Shown one piece after another: positions 8,178 to 16,706 of a DNA stretch of 64,000 nucleotides (position 1 is the stretch's first letter; every line of letters begins with the position of its first letter). The stretch is from positions 186,001-250,000 of the forward strand of contig NZ_JAMXLR010000006.1 of the NCBI RefSeq assembly GCF_024054565.1, written 5' to 3'. The stretch comes from Aeoliella straminimaris. GTDB lineage: Bacteria > Planctomycetota > Planctomycetia > Pirellulales > Lacipirellulaceae. A program made the position numbers and the translations under genes. The notes under the pieces were generated by a model. The model was not told where the DNA came from and did no database searches. It worked only from the letters and a program-made list of their open reading frames with translations.

Positions 8178-8585
8178 ATGCCACACCAAAATGACGACGT
8201 TGCCAGAGCTAAGACTCATCTGAGCCTGAATCTGAGCGCCGCCCTCACTGCGGGGGCGCTTACCTACGGTTGGTTTGTGCTGGGGATGAACCACAAAGAG
8301 TGGCACGAGTTTGCCCCGATCACATCGATCACCGTGTTTGGCGGCGCGCTAATGCTACTTTCCACCTATCATCGAAGCCTTAATCTGCATGGGTTTGGCA
8401 GGTCGCTATTGCACTACCCCGTTGCAGCGATTGTTGTCATTAGCTGGAGCCTAGCGGGCTACATGGCCAGTGCAGTGTGCGCCGAGGGCCTGGTGTTTTA
8501 CGGATTCCTTATTCCACCGCTCAAACACGTGACATCCGGCTACCTCGAACAATCCAGTCTGCGTCCGGACCCCGTCGAATGGTAA
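8178..8585 (+). CDS. Small inner-membrane protein of the mobilization region
   Basis: The 135-residue product has about three hydrophobic segments: near residues 20-37, 47-62 and 78-98. These are followed by a short polar tail ending DPVEW. I cannot assign a family. It sits between the relaxase and the coupling protein in the same direction with short gaps, so it may anchor or assist the transfer machinery. No strong Shine-Dalgarno is visible before the ATG. Function is unknown. Confidence 0.55.
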   Translation: MPHQNDDVARAKTHLSLNLSAALTAGALTYGWFVLGMNHKEWHEFAPITSITVFGGALMLLSTYHRSLNLHGFGRSLLHYPVAAIVVISWSLAGYMASAVCAEGLVFYGFLIPPLKHVTSGYLEQSSLRPDPVEW

Positions 8586-8646
8586 GCACCATTTGCCAAT
8601 CGGCCCGTCTTCACGACCATCTACGCCCTCATTGTAAAGAGTGACA

Positions 8647-10203
8647 ATGTTGAATCCCTTCGGTAATCGCAGTAACGGTAATGACCCTCCGCTTGAACAG
8701 CGGACCATCTTCTGGGGAAACCGCAAGCGTCCTTTGCCGTTTGACCAGGCGCGCGAACACAACTTCTTGATAATGGGCGCAATTGGGAGTGGCAAGACCA
8801 GCGTGCTCTTGGTGATCTTGCATGACATCATGCCGTATATCACCGAAGGCAGCGGTCAACGGGCCATCGTCTATGACCCCAAAACAGAGTTTCTACCTTA
8901 CTTGGCGTCGATGGTTCCCGAAGGCGCCGAACGACTTCGCATCCTTCATCCTCGCGACCGACGGGCGTACGCCTGGGATATCGCCGCCGATATTGCCCAC
9001 CATGAAGACGCAACCGGAATTGCCAATACGCTGATCCCCGACCGCAGGGCGACGGGCGGAGGCAGTGAGCAGTTCTTCACTGAAATGAGCCGCGGGCTGG
9101 TCCTCCACACGCTGATCGGCCTCAAGAAGCTGCTCGGGACAGATTGGAATTTCCGGGACTTCGTCAACACCATGCTCACCCCCGACCTGCGCGGACGGGT
9201 GGTGGCCGTGACCGACGAAGGTCGAAATATGCTCGCGGAGCTGGGGGCCGACCGAACCGAATCGAATATCAAGGCGGATATCCGCTCTCGCTTTGAGCGG
9301 TTCCGTCGTCTAGGCGACTTTATGGACCACCACGCGCGGGAGGGACGCAAGCTCAGTCTGAAGGAGTGGGTAAGAACGGAATCCGTCCTAGTGCTCGGTA
9401 GAGACCGAGAACCAGCCTCCCTATTGGACGATCTGAATCGCACCATTATGCAGCGCCTCCAGGCAACCCTGCTCAGTGCGGAACACAACCCTGTGTCGGT
9501 CTCGCCAGACGGACGCCCTACGTCAGGGACCGCCTTGATCCTCGATGAGTTCTCTGGATTTGCCGAGAAGAACTCCTTAATGCAGCTGTTGCTTGAAGGT
9601 CGCTCCTACGGACTATGCACCCTGCTTTCATTTCAAACCCGACACGCCTTGATCTCCGCCTACGGGGGCGAGGCAGACGTCAAGACGCTCACCAGCCAGC
9701 TGGGGAATATCATGGTGCTACGACTGGGCGACTTCGAGGACGCCCAATGGGCAGCGGACGTGCTCGGTAAGCAAGAAATCAAAAAGGACGAGACCGAGCA
9801 ACTTGACGACGCGGGACGCACGACGGGTTACTCACTAAAGCGGCACGGGCCGCGCGTCGAAGAGCATATCTATTCGCCCTCGGAAATTCGCGGGATTTGC
9901 GCTGACGGTACGGTTGGCGGGTTCGCCAGGTCGACGCTCGACCAAAAGCCGTTTCAGTTCAAACTGAATTGGAAGAATCTGCAAGCTTTTCGTAGCCGCG
10001 ACGAGTCCTTTCCCGCCCACGACTTTTTTCCCAGTGACTGGAAACCACGACCATGGGACCGTCGCCGCATAGAGGCGGCGTTAGACGCGTACGAATCTAG
10101 GTTTGTTGGCACCGCAGGAAGTGAAGGCGATTCCAAAGCCGAGAATGCCGAGGCAGTTTTGGACGCCCTAAGGAGGTTTCAGCAGTCGCATCACGTCCGA
10201 TAG
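8647..10203 (+). CDS. VirD4/TraD-like type IV coupling protein
   Basis: This 518-residue ATPase would link the relaxase-DNA complex to a secretion channel. Walker A GAIGSGKTS lies near residues 44-52 and Walker B LILDEFSGF near 297-305. Between and after them are the family's NTP-handling segments, including SFQTRHALISAYG and a TraM-recognition-like region. No clear N-terminal membrane anchor is present, so the preceding small membrane protein might supply one; this is inference. The ATG at 8647 is chosen, though a GTG two codons upstream is possible and no strong Shine-Dalgarno decides. No mating-pair-formation genes follow. Confidence 0.85.
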   Translation: MLNPFGNRSNGNDPPLEQRTIFWGNRKRPLPFDQAREHNFLIMGAIGSGKTSVLLVILHDIMPYITEGSGQRAIVYDPKTEFLPYLASMVPEGAERLRILHPRDRRAYAWDIAADIAHHEDATGIANTLIPDRRATGGGSEQFFTEMSRGLVLHTLIGLKKLLGTDWNFRDFVNTMLTPDLRGRVVAVTDEGRNMLAELGADRTESNIKADIRSRFERFRRLGDFMDHHAREGRKLSLKEWVRTESVLVLGRDREPASLLDDLNRTIMQRLQATLLSAEHNPVSVSPDGRPTSGTALILDEFSGFAEKNSLMQLLLEGRSYGLCTLLSFQTRHALISAYGGEADVKTLTSQLGNIMVLRLGDFEDAQWAADVLGKQEIKKDETEQLDDAGRTTGYSLKRHGPRVEEHIYSPSEIRGICADGTVGGFARSTLDQKPFQFKLNWKNLQAFRSRDESFPAHDFFPSDWKPRPWDRRRIEAALDAYESRFVGTAGSEGDSKAENAEAVLDALRRFQQSHHVR

Positions 10204-10319
10204 TCACATTATTCCACCACGTGGCGCAACGGCGTCGCCAGAATCGGGCCTAAGCAATAGATAACATGCCCGCCAGCATGAGCTCGCGACGTTCGCCAAA
10301 AATCCGCCGGAGCCCAATC
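10204..10319. other. Short intergenic spacer
   Basis: No clear promoter or terminator is seen between the coupling protein and the next gene. Confidence 0.3.
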
Positions 10320-10769
10320 ATGAACGAATCCCTAACCGCTATCTCCAATGAACTTCAAGAAGAACATGCACGGCTTAGCGAACAGAGTGAGTCGCTTGCG
10401 GCTGAACTCCGTAGAGTCGAACAGCAATTGAAACAAGTACGTTCAGCCGTGAAGGCGCTCACCGGAAAGCCCTCCGCAAAGCCCGCCGGCAAGACAAGCA
10501 AACCCTGCGCTTCGAAGGCGGACGTGGTTTTGGTTATCGAAACCCTGCTTCGCTCTCAGCCCGCGATGTCGCTAGCTGACCTCCGCACTCGCGTCGAGCA
10601 GCGGATCGTCAAGGCCGGCAAGTCTCGAATGGGTCTGGCGCTGAGATTCAAGGAGGCAATAGCAACCTCTCGCTTCAGAGAAACAGAGCACGGCGTCAGT
10701 CTCGCGACCAACGACCGGCTTCCGGTCAATTGTCCTAAAGGAGAGCCGCATGGCGACCAAACCGATTGA
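10320..10769 (+). CDS. Coiled-coil protein with basic linker
   Basis: The 149-residue product begins with a long heptad-like helix (residues 1-45, EEHARLSEQSESLAAELR and onward). An Ala/Lys/Pro linker follows at about 48-65, then a compact C-terminal domain with VLVIETLLRSQPAMSLADL that could be winged-helix-like. The start at 10320 is preferred over 10266 because GGAG lies eight bases upstream. The final 20 bases overlap the next gene, implying coupling. Function is unknown; DNA or nucleoid binding is a guess from composition. Confidence 0.55.
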   Translation: MNESLTAISNELQEEHARLSEQSESLAAELRRVEQQLKQVRSAVKALTGKPSAKPAGKTSKPCASKADVVLVIETLLRSQPAMSLADLRTRVEQRIVKAGKSRMGLALRFKEAIATSRFRETEHGVSLATNDRLPVNCPKGEPHGDQTD

Positions 10770-11145
10770 CGACGATTTCGATGGAGCGTGGTTTTACGGA
10801 CTAGCCATGGGTGCGGTACTGGTTTTCAGCTGGCACGAAATCGTTACTTTGTTTGCCGGCGAGGCCGTCGGAGCCCGCATCATCGCCGCCTGGTTCATGT
10901 GCCAGCTAGCAGGTCGCACATTTTGCATCTTCGTGGACGGACTTCATGCTTGGTTTGTGAAGCGGCTCGGCCCGTTAGTCGGCGTCGTCACAACGATACT
11001 TCTGGTAGTCGTCCTAGTCCGCGGGTCGCTCATGATCGCCGTCCACGCAAAAACGGAACAACCGGAGACACAACAATCACACACCAGCAGCTCAGACGAC
11101 TTAAACACCTTTCACTTCGCCACAGCACACGACACTGCCGCCTGA
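10750..11145 (+). CDS. Small membrane protein
   Basis: The 131-residue product has three hydrophobic segments (about 17-33, 40-60 and 74-97) and a polar, His/Thr/Ser-rich tail. AAAGGAG precedes its ATG, which lies inside the end of the preceding gene. It is the last gene of the mobile-element backbone before the transcription direction changes. I recognise no family. Confidence 0.6.
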   Translation: MATKPIDDDFDGAWFYGLAMGAVLVFSWHEIVTLFAGEAVGARIIAAWFMCQLAGRTFCIFVDGLHAWFVKRLGPLVGVVTTILLVVVLVRGSLMIAVHAKTEQPETQQSHTSSSDDLNTFHFATAHDTAA

Positions 11146-11313
11146 GAAATACACTCCGTTAAGAGTGGCGAATGGACGACTGCTTATCAGAAGAGCCGCG
11201 AATGCGTGGGCCCATGAAGTCCCCCACTACACACACGTGTTGACCTAGGATCGTTGGCCCACACCACCTTGGATGTTTCACTGCACTGCTGAGAGCCTAT
11301 CGGCGTCTAGCCG

Positions 11314-12099
11314 TTATTCAAGCCACAAGAGGCTCAAAGCTTTGCCGTACCTCGGCATTGGTATGACATCTTCGTAGAAGCACTCCGCGTCCAGGCCGCG
11401 GTTTTCCGAGAACCAGTCTCCGACGTCAATCTTCTGCGGGGCATCTGGCAGGGACTCGCCCGCAAAGAATTTGGCTGCCACGCTGTAGCGCGGTACGCTG
11501 CCGCCGTTCTCAATCCAGACATACTCAGCAAGTGCATCACTTGCCTGCCACCACGCGACTTTACCGTCTTTGGACATGACCAACGCGAAATAGTCTTTGG
11601 TCAGGTCGGCTATGCGAAATGCCGTTGACGTGCGCGTCGTGCCGAATCGCTCAGCAAGCTCATTCACGAAACGTGCCGTGGGCTGCGATGCTCCGAGTGC
11701 CGGCTGAAACAGATGCGTGGGCATCAGAAGCTCGGCGGCAAACATATTCGCTTCAATTTCTGGTGCACTCGCCTTATAGCGTGCGAGCATGTCCGCCGAC
11801 GTGCACGACAACAGCTGAGATAACGTCTTGTGCAGCGACCAATGACCCAATTCATGCGCAACGGCAAACCTGCGCCGACCCAACTCTGGGATCGCGTCAC
11901 TTACGCGAATGATCCCTTTTTCACCTTTCCTGATTAACCATGCGTCTGCGGCTTTGAGATGGCCTTCAAGAACCACGACCCCAAGCGCCATCGCAAGGTC
12001 TTCGAGTACGAGGTCCTTACTCGACTCGAATCCGTAAAGGTTCCACAGCTTCTTGGCCGCTGCCGCAGAAAGCACCGAACTAGGTTTGGCTGTCGGCAT
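11314..12099 (-). CDS. ImmA/IrrE-family (DUF955) metallopeptidase
   Basis: The 261-residue protein has the zinc-protease signature HELGH (His82, Glu83, His86) in FAVAHELGHWSLH, and a downstream acidic ligand candidate in APEIEANMFAAELLMP. The C-terminal 100 residues form a further domain with several Trp residues. Relatives cleave repressors or regulators, as ImmA cleaves ImmR and IrrE cleaves DdrO. Here it ends a three-gene operon with a sigma factor and a small protein, overlapping the latter by 20 bases. A likely role is cleavage of the small protein or of another inhibitor to release the sigma factor. That role is inference; the protease motif is direct. Confidence 0.85.
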   Translation of the reverse strand: MPTAKPSSVLSAAAAKKLWNLYGFESSKDLVLEDLAMALGVVVLEGHLKAADAWLIRKGEKGIIRVSDAIPELGRRRFAVAHELGHWSLHKTLSQLLSCTSADMLARYKASAPEIEANMFAAELLMPTHLFQPALGASQPTARFVNELAERFGTTRTSTAFRIADLTKDYFALVMSKDGKVAWWQASDALAEYVWIENGGSVPRYSVAAKFFAGESLPDAPQKIDVGDWFSENRGLDAECFYEDVIPMPRYGKALSLLWLE

Positions 12100-12511
12100 C
12101 GTTGTCCTCCGTCAATGCTTCCAGCCGTTCGATGTCCTCCATGAGCGCGCGCAGATCATTCTCGTCGGCAGCTTGCTCAAGTTTCCGAAAGTAGGCCCCT
12201 TGCAGCGAACCATGCAATCTACCGGCGATCAGATCGTTGACTGTCTGGCGCAGGCTCCCAACTGGCGGCGCCACCAACCCACTGAGTTTCTTGACAATAC
12301 CGGGGCGGGCGTTCCTTGCTTGCTCCAACTGCGCTCGGGCCTTAGCTGAAGCCACTGCCCGATGCACTCGTGCCACCGCGTTCGTGACGTCGATGCCGCG
12401 TTTCTTCAACTCTGAGTCGACCTCCGTAGGAGTCATGATCTCCACGGATGGTGTGACCTCATCGAAGAAGCGATCCCATACGTCGTCTCCAAAACGTCCA
12501 AGATTGCTCAT
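12080..12511 (-). CDS. Small helical protein between sigma factor and metallopeptidase
   Basis: I do not recognise this 143-residue charged, mostly helical protein. It contains a region rich in Arg/Ala (VARVHRAVASAKARAQLEQ) and an acidic C-terminus. There is no membrane segment, Zn-ribbon or evident helix-turn-helix. Its ATG overlaps the sigma gene stop (ATGA), and its 3' end overlaps the peptidase gene by 20 bases. Tight coupling on both sides suggests that the three proteins act together. It would fit an anti-sigma factor that is degraded by the peptidase. Nothing in the sequence proves this. Confidence 0.6.
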   Translation of the reverse strand: MSNLGRFGDDVWDRFFDEVTPSVEIMTPTEVDSELKKRGIDVTNAVARVHRAVASAKARAQLEQARNARPGIVKKLSGLVAPPVGSLRQTVNDLIAGRLHGSLQGAYFRKLEQAADENDLRALMEDIERLEALTEDNDADSQT

Positions 12512-13146
12512 CGCCTTGACCTCCCGAGTTTCCTAAACGCCTTGTCCGCCGACCGAGCCAGGCGTTTCTTGGCGTTGTTGACCTCATCAATCCCAATTCC
12601 CATCATCTCGGCGATCTCGCTGGGTTTGGTAATGTCCGCCTCGAAACATTCGAAGACAGACACGGCCGTAGTGTCTCCGTCTAATTCACTGATCACCGCG
12701 TTGTGCAAGAGGTCACTTTGCTCTTGATCGGCCACAACCACATCGGGCCGCTTTGCTCCAGACTTCACTTGGAAAGCGGGCTCAGAATCGCGGTCGCAGG
12801 TGTCGATTCTGCGAGTCCTGCTGTTCTCAGCACTCTCCACCAAATGGCTGATCTTGCTGTCCACCACGTTAAACAAGAACCGCAAAAACTCCGGCTCTGT
12901 TTCCTTGTTCCATTTCCGACTGCCGTCCAGGAAACTTTCGATCGCCTCCGCTGCGAACTCATCAGGCCCCATACCACCCGGCCCAGATCCACCAGGGGCG
13001 TGAGCTGCTCCGCGCCAGTACACCTTGCGCAGTTTTGAGTCAGCGTAGAGCGTCAGTCGTTTGACCAGCAGCTCCCAGTCATCATCCGAATAGTCGGGGA
13101 TTTCAACCAATTTGGAGGCCTCCAGAGGCGTTGCCTTCCTACCCAC
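12508..13146 (-). CDS. ECF-like sigma-70 factor heading the regulatory operon
   Basis: The 212-residue protein has a sigma region-2-like part at about 60-115 (FAAEAIESFLDGSRKWN, LRFLFNVVDSKISHLV) and a region-4-like helix-turn-helix near the C-terminus (ITKPSEIAEMMGIGIDEVNNAKKRLAR). A Gly/Pro-rich loop (GGSGPGGMGP) lies near residue 53. It starts with GTG behind a GAGGG. It is transcribed divergently from the CBASS operon, about 160 bases away, so it could activate its own and the CBASS promoters. Sigma assignment is moderately sure; the target promoters are inferred. Confidence 0.7.
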   Translation of the reverse strand: MGRKATPLEASKLVEIPDYSDDDWELLVKRLTLYADSKLRKVYWRGAAHAPGGSGPGGMGPDEFAAEAIESFLDGSRKWNKETEPEFLRFLFNVVDSKISHLVESAENSRTRRIDTCDRDSEPAFQVKSGAKRPDVVVADQEQSDLLHNAVISELDGDTTAVSVFECFEADITKPSEIAEMMGIGIDEVNNAKKRLARSADKAFRKLGRSRR

Positions 13147-13308
13147 ATCGGGCGCCCTCGTGGCTCTATCTTACTCATGCCGGACTTTTTTGAGAATTTG
13201 CCATTTCAGGTGGAGAAATATCCTCGCTCGTCGGCATGGAAGTATAGGCAGGGTGGAATTGGTCCGCCCCGCGCGATGGATATACAAGAACAACGAAGAG
13301 GTAACCAG
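13147..13308. promoter_or_regulatory. Divergent promoter region between the sigma operon and CBASS
   Basis: This is the only spacer between two opposed operons and must contain both start regions. A TTGAGA (13189-13194) could be a -35 element for the right-hand genes, but I see no matching -10 or clear palindromic operator. GAGG precedes the CD-NTase ATG. Confidence 0.5.
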
Positions 13309-14439
13309 ATGCTCACTGAAATCCAAGCTTCGGCAAATGCCGAGCTTGATAAAGTGCTGGAGCTGCTCTGCGAATTGCTCCAGCCGACGCCCTCGCTTTG
13401 GCAAGACGCCCAGCAGAAATACCAGGCCGCAGCAAATTGGCTTTCGGCACAGGAATCTCAGCTCTATTCGCTACGACCTGATATCAAGTACCAGGGTTCG
13501 GCGCTGATCGAAACTGTGGTCCGGCCGTGGCAACGCGAAGAGTTCGACGTTGACCTGCTCTGCATTTTGGAAACTGACCAACGGCGCCACCCTGACCCCA
13601 TGGCCGTTTACGATTTGGTAGCTGATCGTTTGGCCGAACACGCGACGTACCGACGGTTGATGAACCGCAAAGCGCGCTGTATTGAGCTCGATTACGCGGG
13701 CCAGTTTCACCTTGATATCGTGCCCGCGATCCTGCAGCTAGGATCGGCAACGAAGCTTCTCATTCCCGACCGCAGCCTCAAGACATGGCTCCCAACCGAC
13801 CCGTTCGGGTACGCCGACTGGTTCTTCGGCAGGACGCCCGTAACTCAGCCGCTCGTCGAGCACTACCGGGCTCGTGCCGATGTCGAACCATTACGGCCTG
13901 CTAAGCGCGCTGCGCAAATTTTGCCGTTGCAGCGGACTGTACAACTCATGAAACGGCGTCGCGACCTGTATTTCGATGGCAACGCCGCCGCGCCCAAGTC
14001 CATCGCGCTCACAACGCTGACCGCCAAACATTACGGTGGTCAGGCGCTGTGTACGGACGCGCTGCTTGGAGCACTCGACGGCATCGATGCCGAAATCCAG
14101 CAGTCGGCCGCCATCCTAGCGATTCCAAATCCGGTCGACCCCAGGGAAAACCTGGGACGCCACTGGAACGCACATTCCTACACGCGGTTCACCCGTTTCA
14201 TTCGTCAGTTCTCCGAGGAAATGCGGGAGTTGTTCGCGATGCGGGGCTGGGACCGAATCACCGAAGCGCTTGAAGCGCTCTTCGGGGAGCGCGCCAGGAC
14301 CGCCGTCGAGAATTACGCCAAGAACATGGAAGCCCGGCGCCGCAGCAGCAACCTGGGTTATTCGGCAGGGCCGGTGATCCTTACGCCGTCCGCCGCCCCG
14401 ACCCATACCGTGCCGCGCAATGAGTTTTACGGAAGATAA
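13309..14439 (+). CDS. CBASS CD-NTase (cyclic oligonucleotide synthase)
   Basis: The 376-residue protein has the nucleotidyltransferase core of CD-NTases: a GS motif (Gly63-Ser64 in YQGSALIET), paired aspartates Asp80 and Asp82 (EEFDVDLL) and a third aspartate near 136 in FHLDIVPA. Such enzymes make cyclic di- or trinucleotides when phage infection is sensed. The ATG at 13309 is preferred because of GAGG upstream; an earlier in-frame reading begins at 13177. The 3' end overlaps the E2-like gene by 20 bases. With the next two genes it forms a complete three-gene CBASS. The product cannot be predicted from sequence by eye. Confidence 0.9.
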   Translation: MLTEIQASANAELDKVLELLCELLQPTPSLWQDAQQKYQAAANWLSAQESQLYSLRPDIKYQGSALIETVVRPWQREEFDVDLLCILETDQRRHPDPMAVYDLVADRLAEHATYRRLMNRKARCIELDYAGQFHLDIVPAILQLGSATKLLIPDRSLKTWLPTDPFGYADWFFGRTPVTQPLVEHYRARADVEPLRPAKRAAQILPLQRTVQLMKRRRDLYFDGNAAAPKSIALTTLTAKHYGGQALCTDALLGALDGIDAEIQQSAAILAIPNPVDPRENLGRHWNAHSYTRFTRFIRQFSEEMRELFAMRGWDRITEALEALFGERARTAVENYAKNMEARRRSSNLGYSAGPVILTPSAAPTHTVPRNEFYGR

Positions 14440-14890
14440 GTTTCACACCCGTGTTTACGGGCTGCCAGAGCAGGCGGCGCACATCCGGCTGATTTGCAGT
14501 GACTTCAAATACACCATTCGCCGCGGCGAGTTGGCGGGGAGAGGTTCCATGCAACCCGCCCCGCACTGCAGGACCTACGTCTTCCAACTCTCCTATCGGG
14601 TCGGCAAGCCGCCCAAAATCACCATCACCGAACCCGAACTGCGGTGTCGCGACGACCAGGATGATGTCCCCCACACTTACGGTCCCAACGAACCGTGCCT
14701 GTTCCGCCCTGGCGTCGATTGGTCCCACAAGGACCTGATTGCGACGACTATTATCCCCTGGCTTGCCGCGTGGCTCTTTTACTACGAGCTTTGGCATGCA
14801 ACCGGCCAGTGGTTTGGCGGCGGGGAACACCCCGAAGTGCCCGAAGGCGCCGTAGTGACTGAAGACCCCAACGACACAAATAAGGAGTAA
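14420..14890 (+). CDS. E2-like ubiquitin-conjugation protein of a type II-short CBASS
   Basis: The 156-residue product matches the layout of the stand-alone E2-like proteins of E2-only CBASS. It has a central HTYGPNEPCLFRP segment with a candidate catalytic cysteine at residue 93, then a conserved aromatic block (IATTIIPWLAAWLFYYE) and WFGGGEHPE near 131-139. In known systems the E2-like protein, helped by cellular factors or alone, primes the CD-NTase by conjugating its C-terminus. The start overlaps the CD-NTase gene without a Shine-Dalgarno, implying coupled translation. There is no E1 or JAB-type gene here. Confidence 0.82.
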   Translation: MSFTEDKFHTRVYGLPEQAAHIRLICSDFKYTIRRGELAGRGSMQPAPHCRTYVFQLSYRVGKPPKITITEPELRCRDDQDDVPHTYGPNEPCLFRPGVDWSHKDLIATTIIPWLAAWLFYYELWHATGQWFGGGEHPEVPEGAVVTEDPNDTNKE

Positions 14891-14892
14891 CC

Positions 14893-15954
14893 ATGTTCAA
14901 GATACTTAGCCTAGACGGCGGCGGTATTCGGGGCGCATTCACCGCTGCCGTTCTCGCCGAAATTGAAAGCCGGCTTGACCGACCGATCGGAGACTACTTC
15001 GACCTGGTCGCAGGCACTTCGACCGGCGGGCTGATAGCCACCGCGGTGGCCAGCGGCCTTTCGGCTTCCAAGATTGTTGACTTCTACCAGCAGGACGGAC
15101 CTGCGGTTTTTGCGCCGCGCCCCCCCTTCAAACCGGAGAAGCGCGCACGCCGCTTGGCCATGCCAGCCGGGCGCTTCGTAGTAGAGAAAGCAGTCGGCGT
15201 CTCGCTGGACGACGTCTTCCAAACCAAATACCCGAGCCATCCGCTGGTCGATGCCGTAAGCCGAGTTTTCGGGGACCTACTCCTCGGAGACATCACAAAA
15301 TGTCGCCTCGTCATTCCGGCTGTCGATGTAACAGTAGGTCGGACCGTTGTCTTCAAGACACCCCACCTGCCGAACCTCACCCGCGACCGCCACTATCGGG
15401 TATCAGATGTGCTGCTGGCCACAACCGCAGCCCCAACATATTTTCCGCACGCGATGTTGAATGGCCACGGCGCCGTCGTAGACGGCGGGCTGTGGGCCAA
15501 TAACCCGAGTCTAGTAGCTTACACCGAAGCGATGAAGATCCGCGAGTGCGCGCAACGGGAGTGTGATCCTAGCTTTGACTCGTCGCAGATCGAGATCCTG
15601 TCGATCGGAACCGGGGAGCCGCGTTACTCGCTAGACCCGCCCGGCGACCACGCGGGCATTGGCTGGTGGGGCCCTCGGGTGTTTGATGTTGCCTCTATTT
15701 CACAGTCGCAAGGGGTCAGCTTTCAGCTCCAGTACCTACTCGATAACCGCTACACCCGCGTCAACTTCGATTTGCCTGACGAAAGCTGGACTCTCGACTC
15801 TATGAAGCATCTGCCGTCACTATTCCATAAGGGCCGTACAGCTGCTCACGACCAACTCGCTGAGCTCCTGGACCGTTTCTTCAGCAGAGAGGCGCCCGAC
15901 TACGTGCCCTTCGACGACTGCACCCTAAGGTCGTCCGCGAGGACTCACTCCTAA
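14893..15954 (+). CDS. Patatin-like phospholipase, CBASS effector (CapV/CapE type)
   Basis: The 353-residue protein begins with the oxyanion loop DGGGIRG (residues 8-14), has the nucleophile elbow GTSTGG with Ser43, and the catalytic aspartate Asp197 in VDGGLWANNPS. It is thus an intact patatin phospholipase. In CBASS these effectors degrade the inner membrane when bound by a cyclic dinucleotide, killing the infected cell. GGAG precedes its ATG two bases after the E2 stop, so it is co-translated with the signalling genes. No transmembrane segment is visible. Confidence 0.93.
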   Translation: MFKILSLDGGGIRGAFTAAVLAEIESRLDRPIGDYFDLVAGTSTGGLIATAVASGLSASKIVDFYQQDGPAVFAPRPPFKPEKRARRLAMPAGRFVVEKAVGVSLDDVFQTKYPSHPLVDAVSRVFGDLLLGDITKCRLVIPAVDVTVGRTVVFKTPHLPNLTRDRHYRVSDVLLATTAAPTYFPHAMLNGHGAVVDGGLWANNPSLVAYTEAMKIRECAQRECDPSFDSSQIEILSIGTGEPRYSLDPPGDHAGIGWWGPRVFDVASISQSQGVSFQLQYLLDNRYTRVNFDLPDESWTLDSMKHLPSLFHKGRTAAHDQLAELLDRFFSREAPDYVPFDDCTLRSSARTHS

Positions 15955-16271
15955 CGCCCTGCAGAAGAGTGGTGGGTCGATTCCGGTTCCGGCCCCCCAT
16001 GGCTCTAACCACCTCGGGTGTCAAATGTCCCATTTCCGTGGCCCAATTCCCTGATTACCTACACTCCCACAATTGGGGCATTTACGTACCCCGAAATGCA
16101 TCCCTGACAAACGGGATTAGAGCCTCGCTTCCTGCCGAGGTCGAAAACACCGATGCGACTTCGTCCCCGAGCCAATCCGCTGAAGTTGATGCAACCGACG
16201 CACCCTGGTCTGGCCGCAAACTGCGGTCGGTGGCTACACCGTTGTAGTTAGCGGAGGCCAGCAACGCCACG
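15955..16271. other. Gene-free spacer after the CBASS operon
   Basis: I see no supportable gene, repeat or clear terminator. A possible 92-codon frame at 15969 has no Shine-Dalgarno and an unlikely composition. Confidence 0.4.
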
Positions 16272-16706
16272 CTATGGCTGTGAAGCCTCGTCTCCGGAAA
16301 CTCGTAGTTTTACTATGGCTTCTGGGAAGGCTCTCTTGTAACGCTCAGCATCCGCCCTGACATCAGTCCAGATTGTGCTAACTGCTGGGTCGCCCCATAG
16401 TTCTTGCCACCAGCTTTGGGTGGTTACCGTCTGGCGAACGTTCTGCACGGTTTCGTACTTCGGCAAGTCCAGGGAACTACCTGGTGGCCAAGGAATGGAG
16501 GTGCCTTGTGGCGCCGAGTCCGCGGTAACCCAGCGATCGCTACTGTTGTAGAATGATATCCACCCCGGAACGCTGCCGTCTAATATCTGCTCCACCAAAT
16601 GTTGGCGTTCGTGTACGGTGTGGATTTTCCATCCAAGCAAACACGAGAATAGCGCCACGGCGACCATAATGGCCTTTAAGCTAATGCGTGGCTTCGGTAT
16701 TCGCAT
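16272..16706 (-). CDS. Planctomycete-type single-pass membrane protein
   Basis: The 144-residue product opens with basic residues and RISLKAIMVAVALFSCLLGW, a pattern very common at the N-terminus of small planctomycete membrane proteins (R-x-SL-x-x-hydrophobic helix-LG). The rest is a soluble domain with several Trp residues (SWWQELWGDPAVSTIW) presumably facing the periplasm or paryphoplasm. AAGGAAA precedes the ATG. Function is unknown. Confidence 0.55.
   Translation of the reverse strand: MRIPKPRISLKAIMVAVALFSCLLGWKIHTVHERQHLVEQILDGSVPGWISFYNSSDRWVTADSAPQGTSIPWPPGSSLDLPKYETVQNVRQTVTTQSWWQELWGDPAVSTIWTDVRADAERYKRAFPEAIVKLRVSGDEASQP

Noticed and set aside
14953..15250. Candidate CRISPR or tandem repeats near the CBASS genes
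   Set aside because: No regularly spaced repeats were found here or elsewhere in the window.
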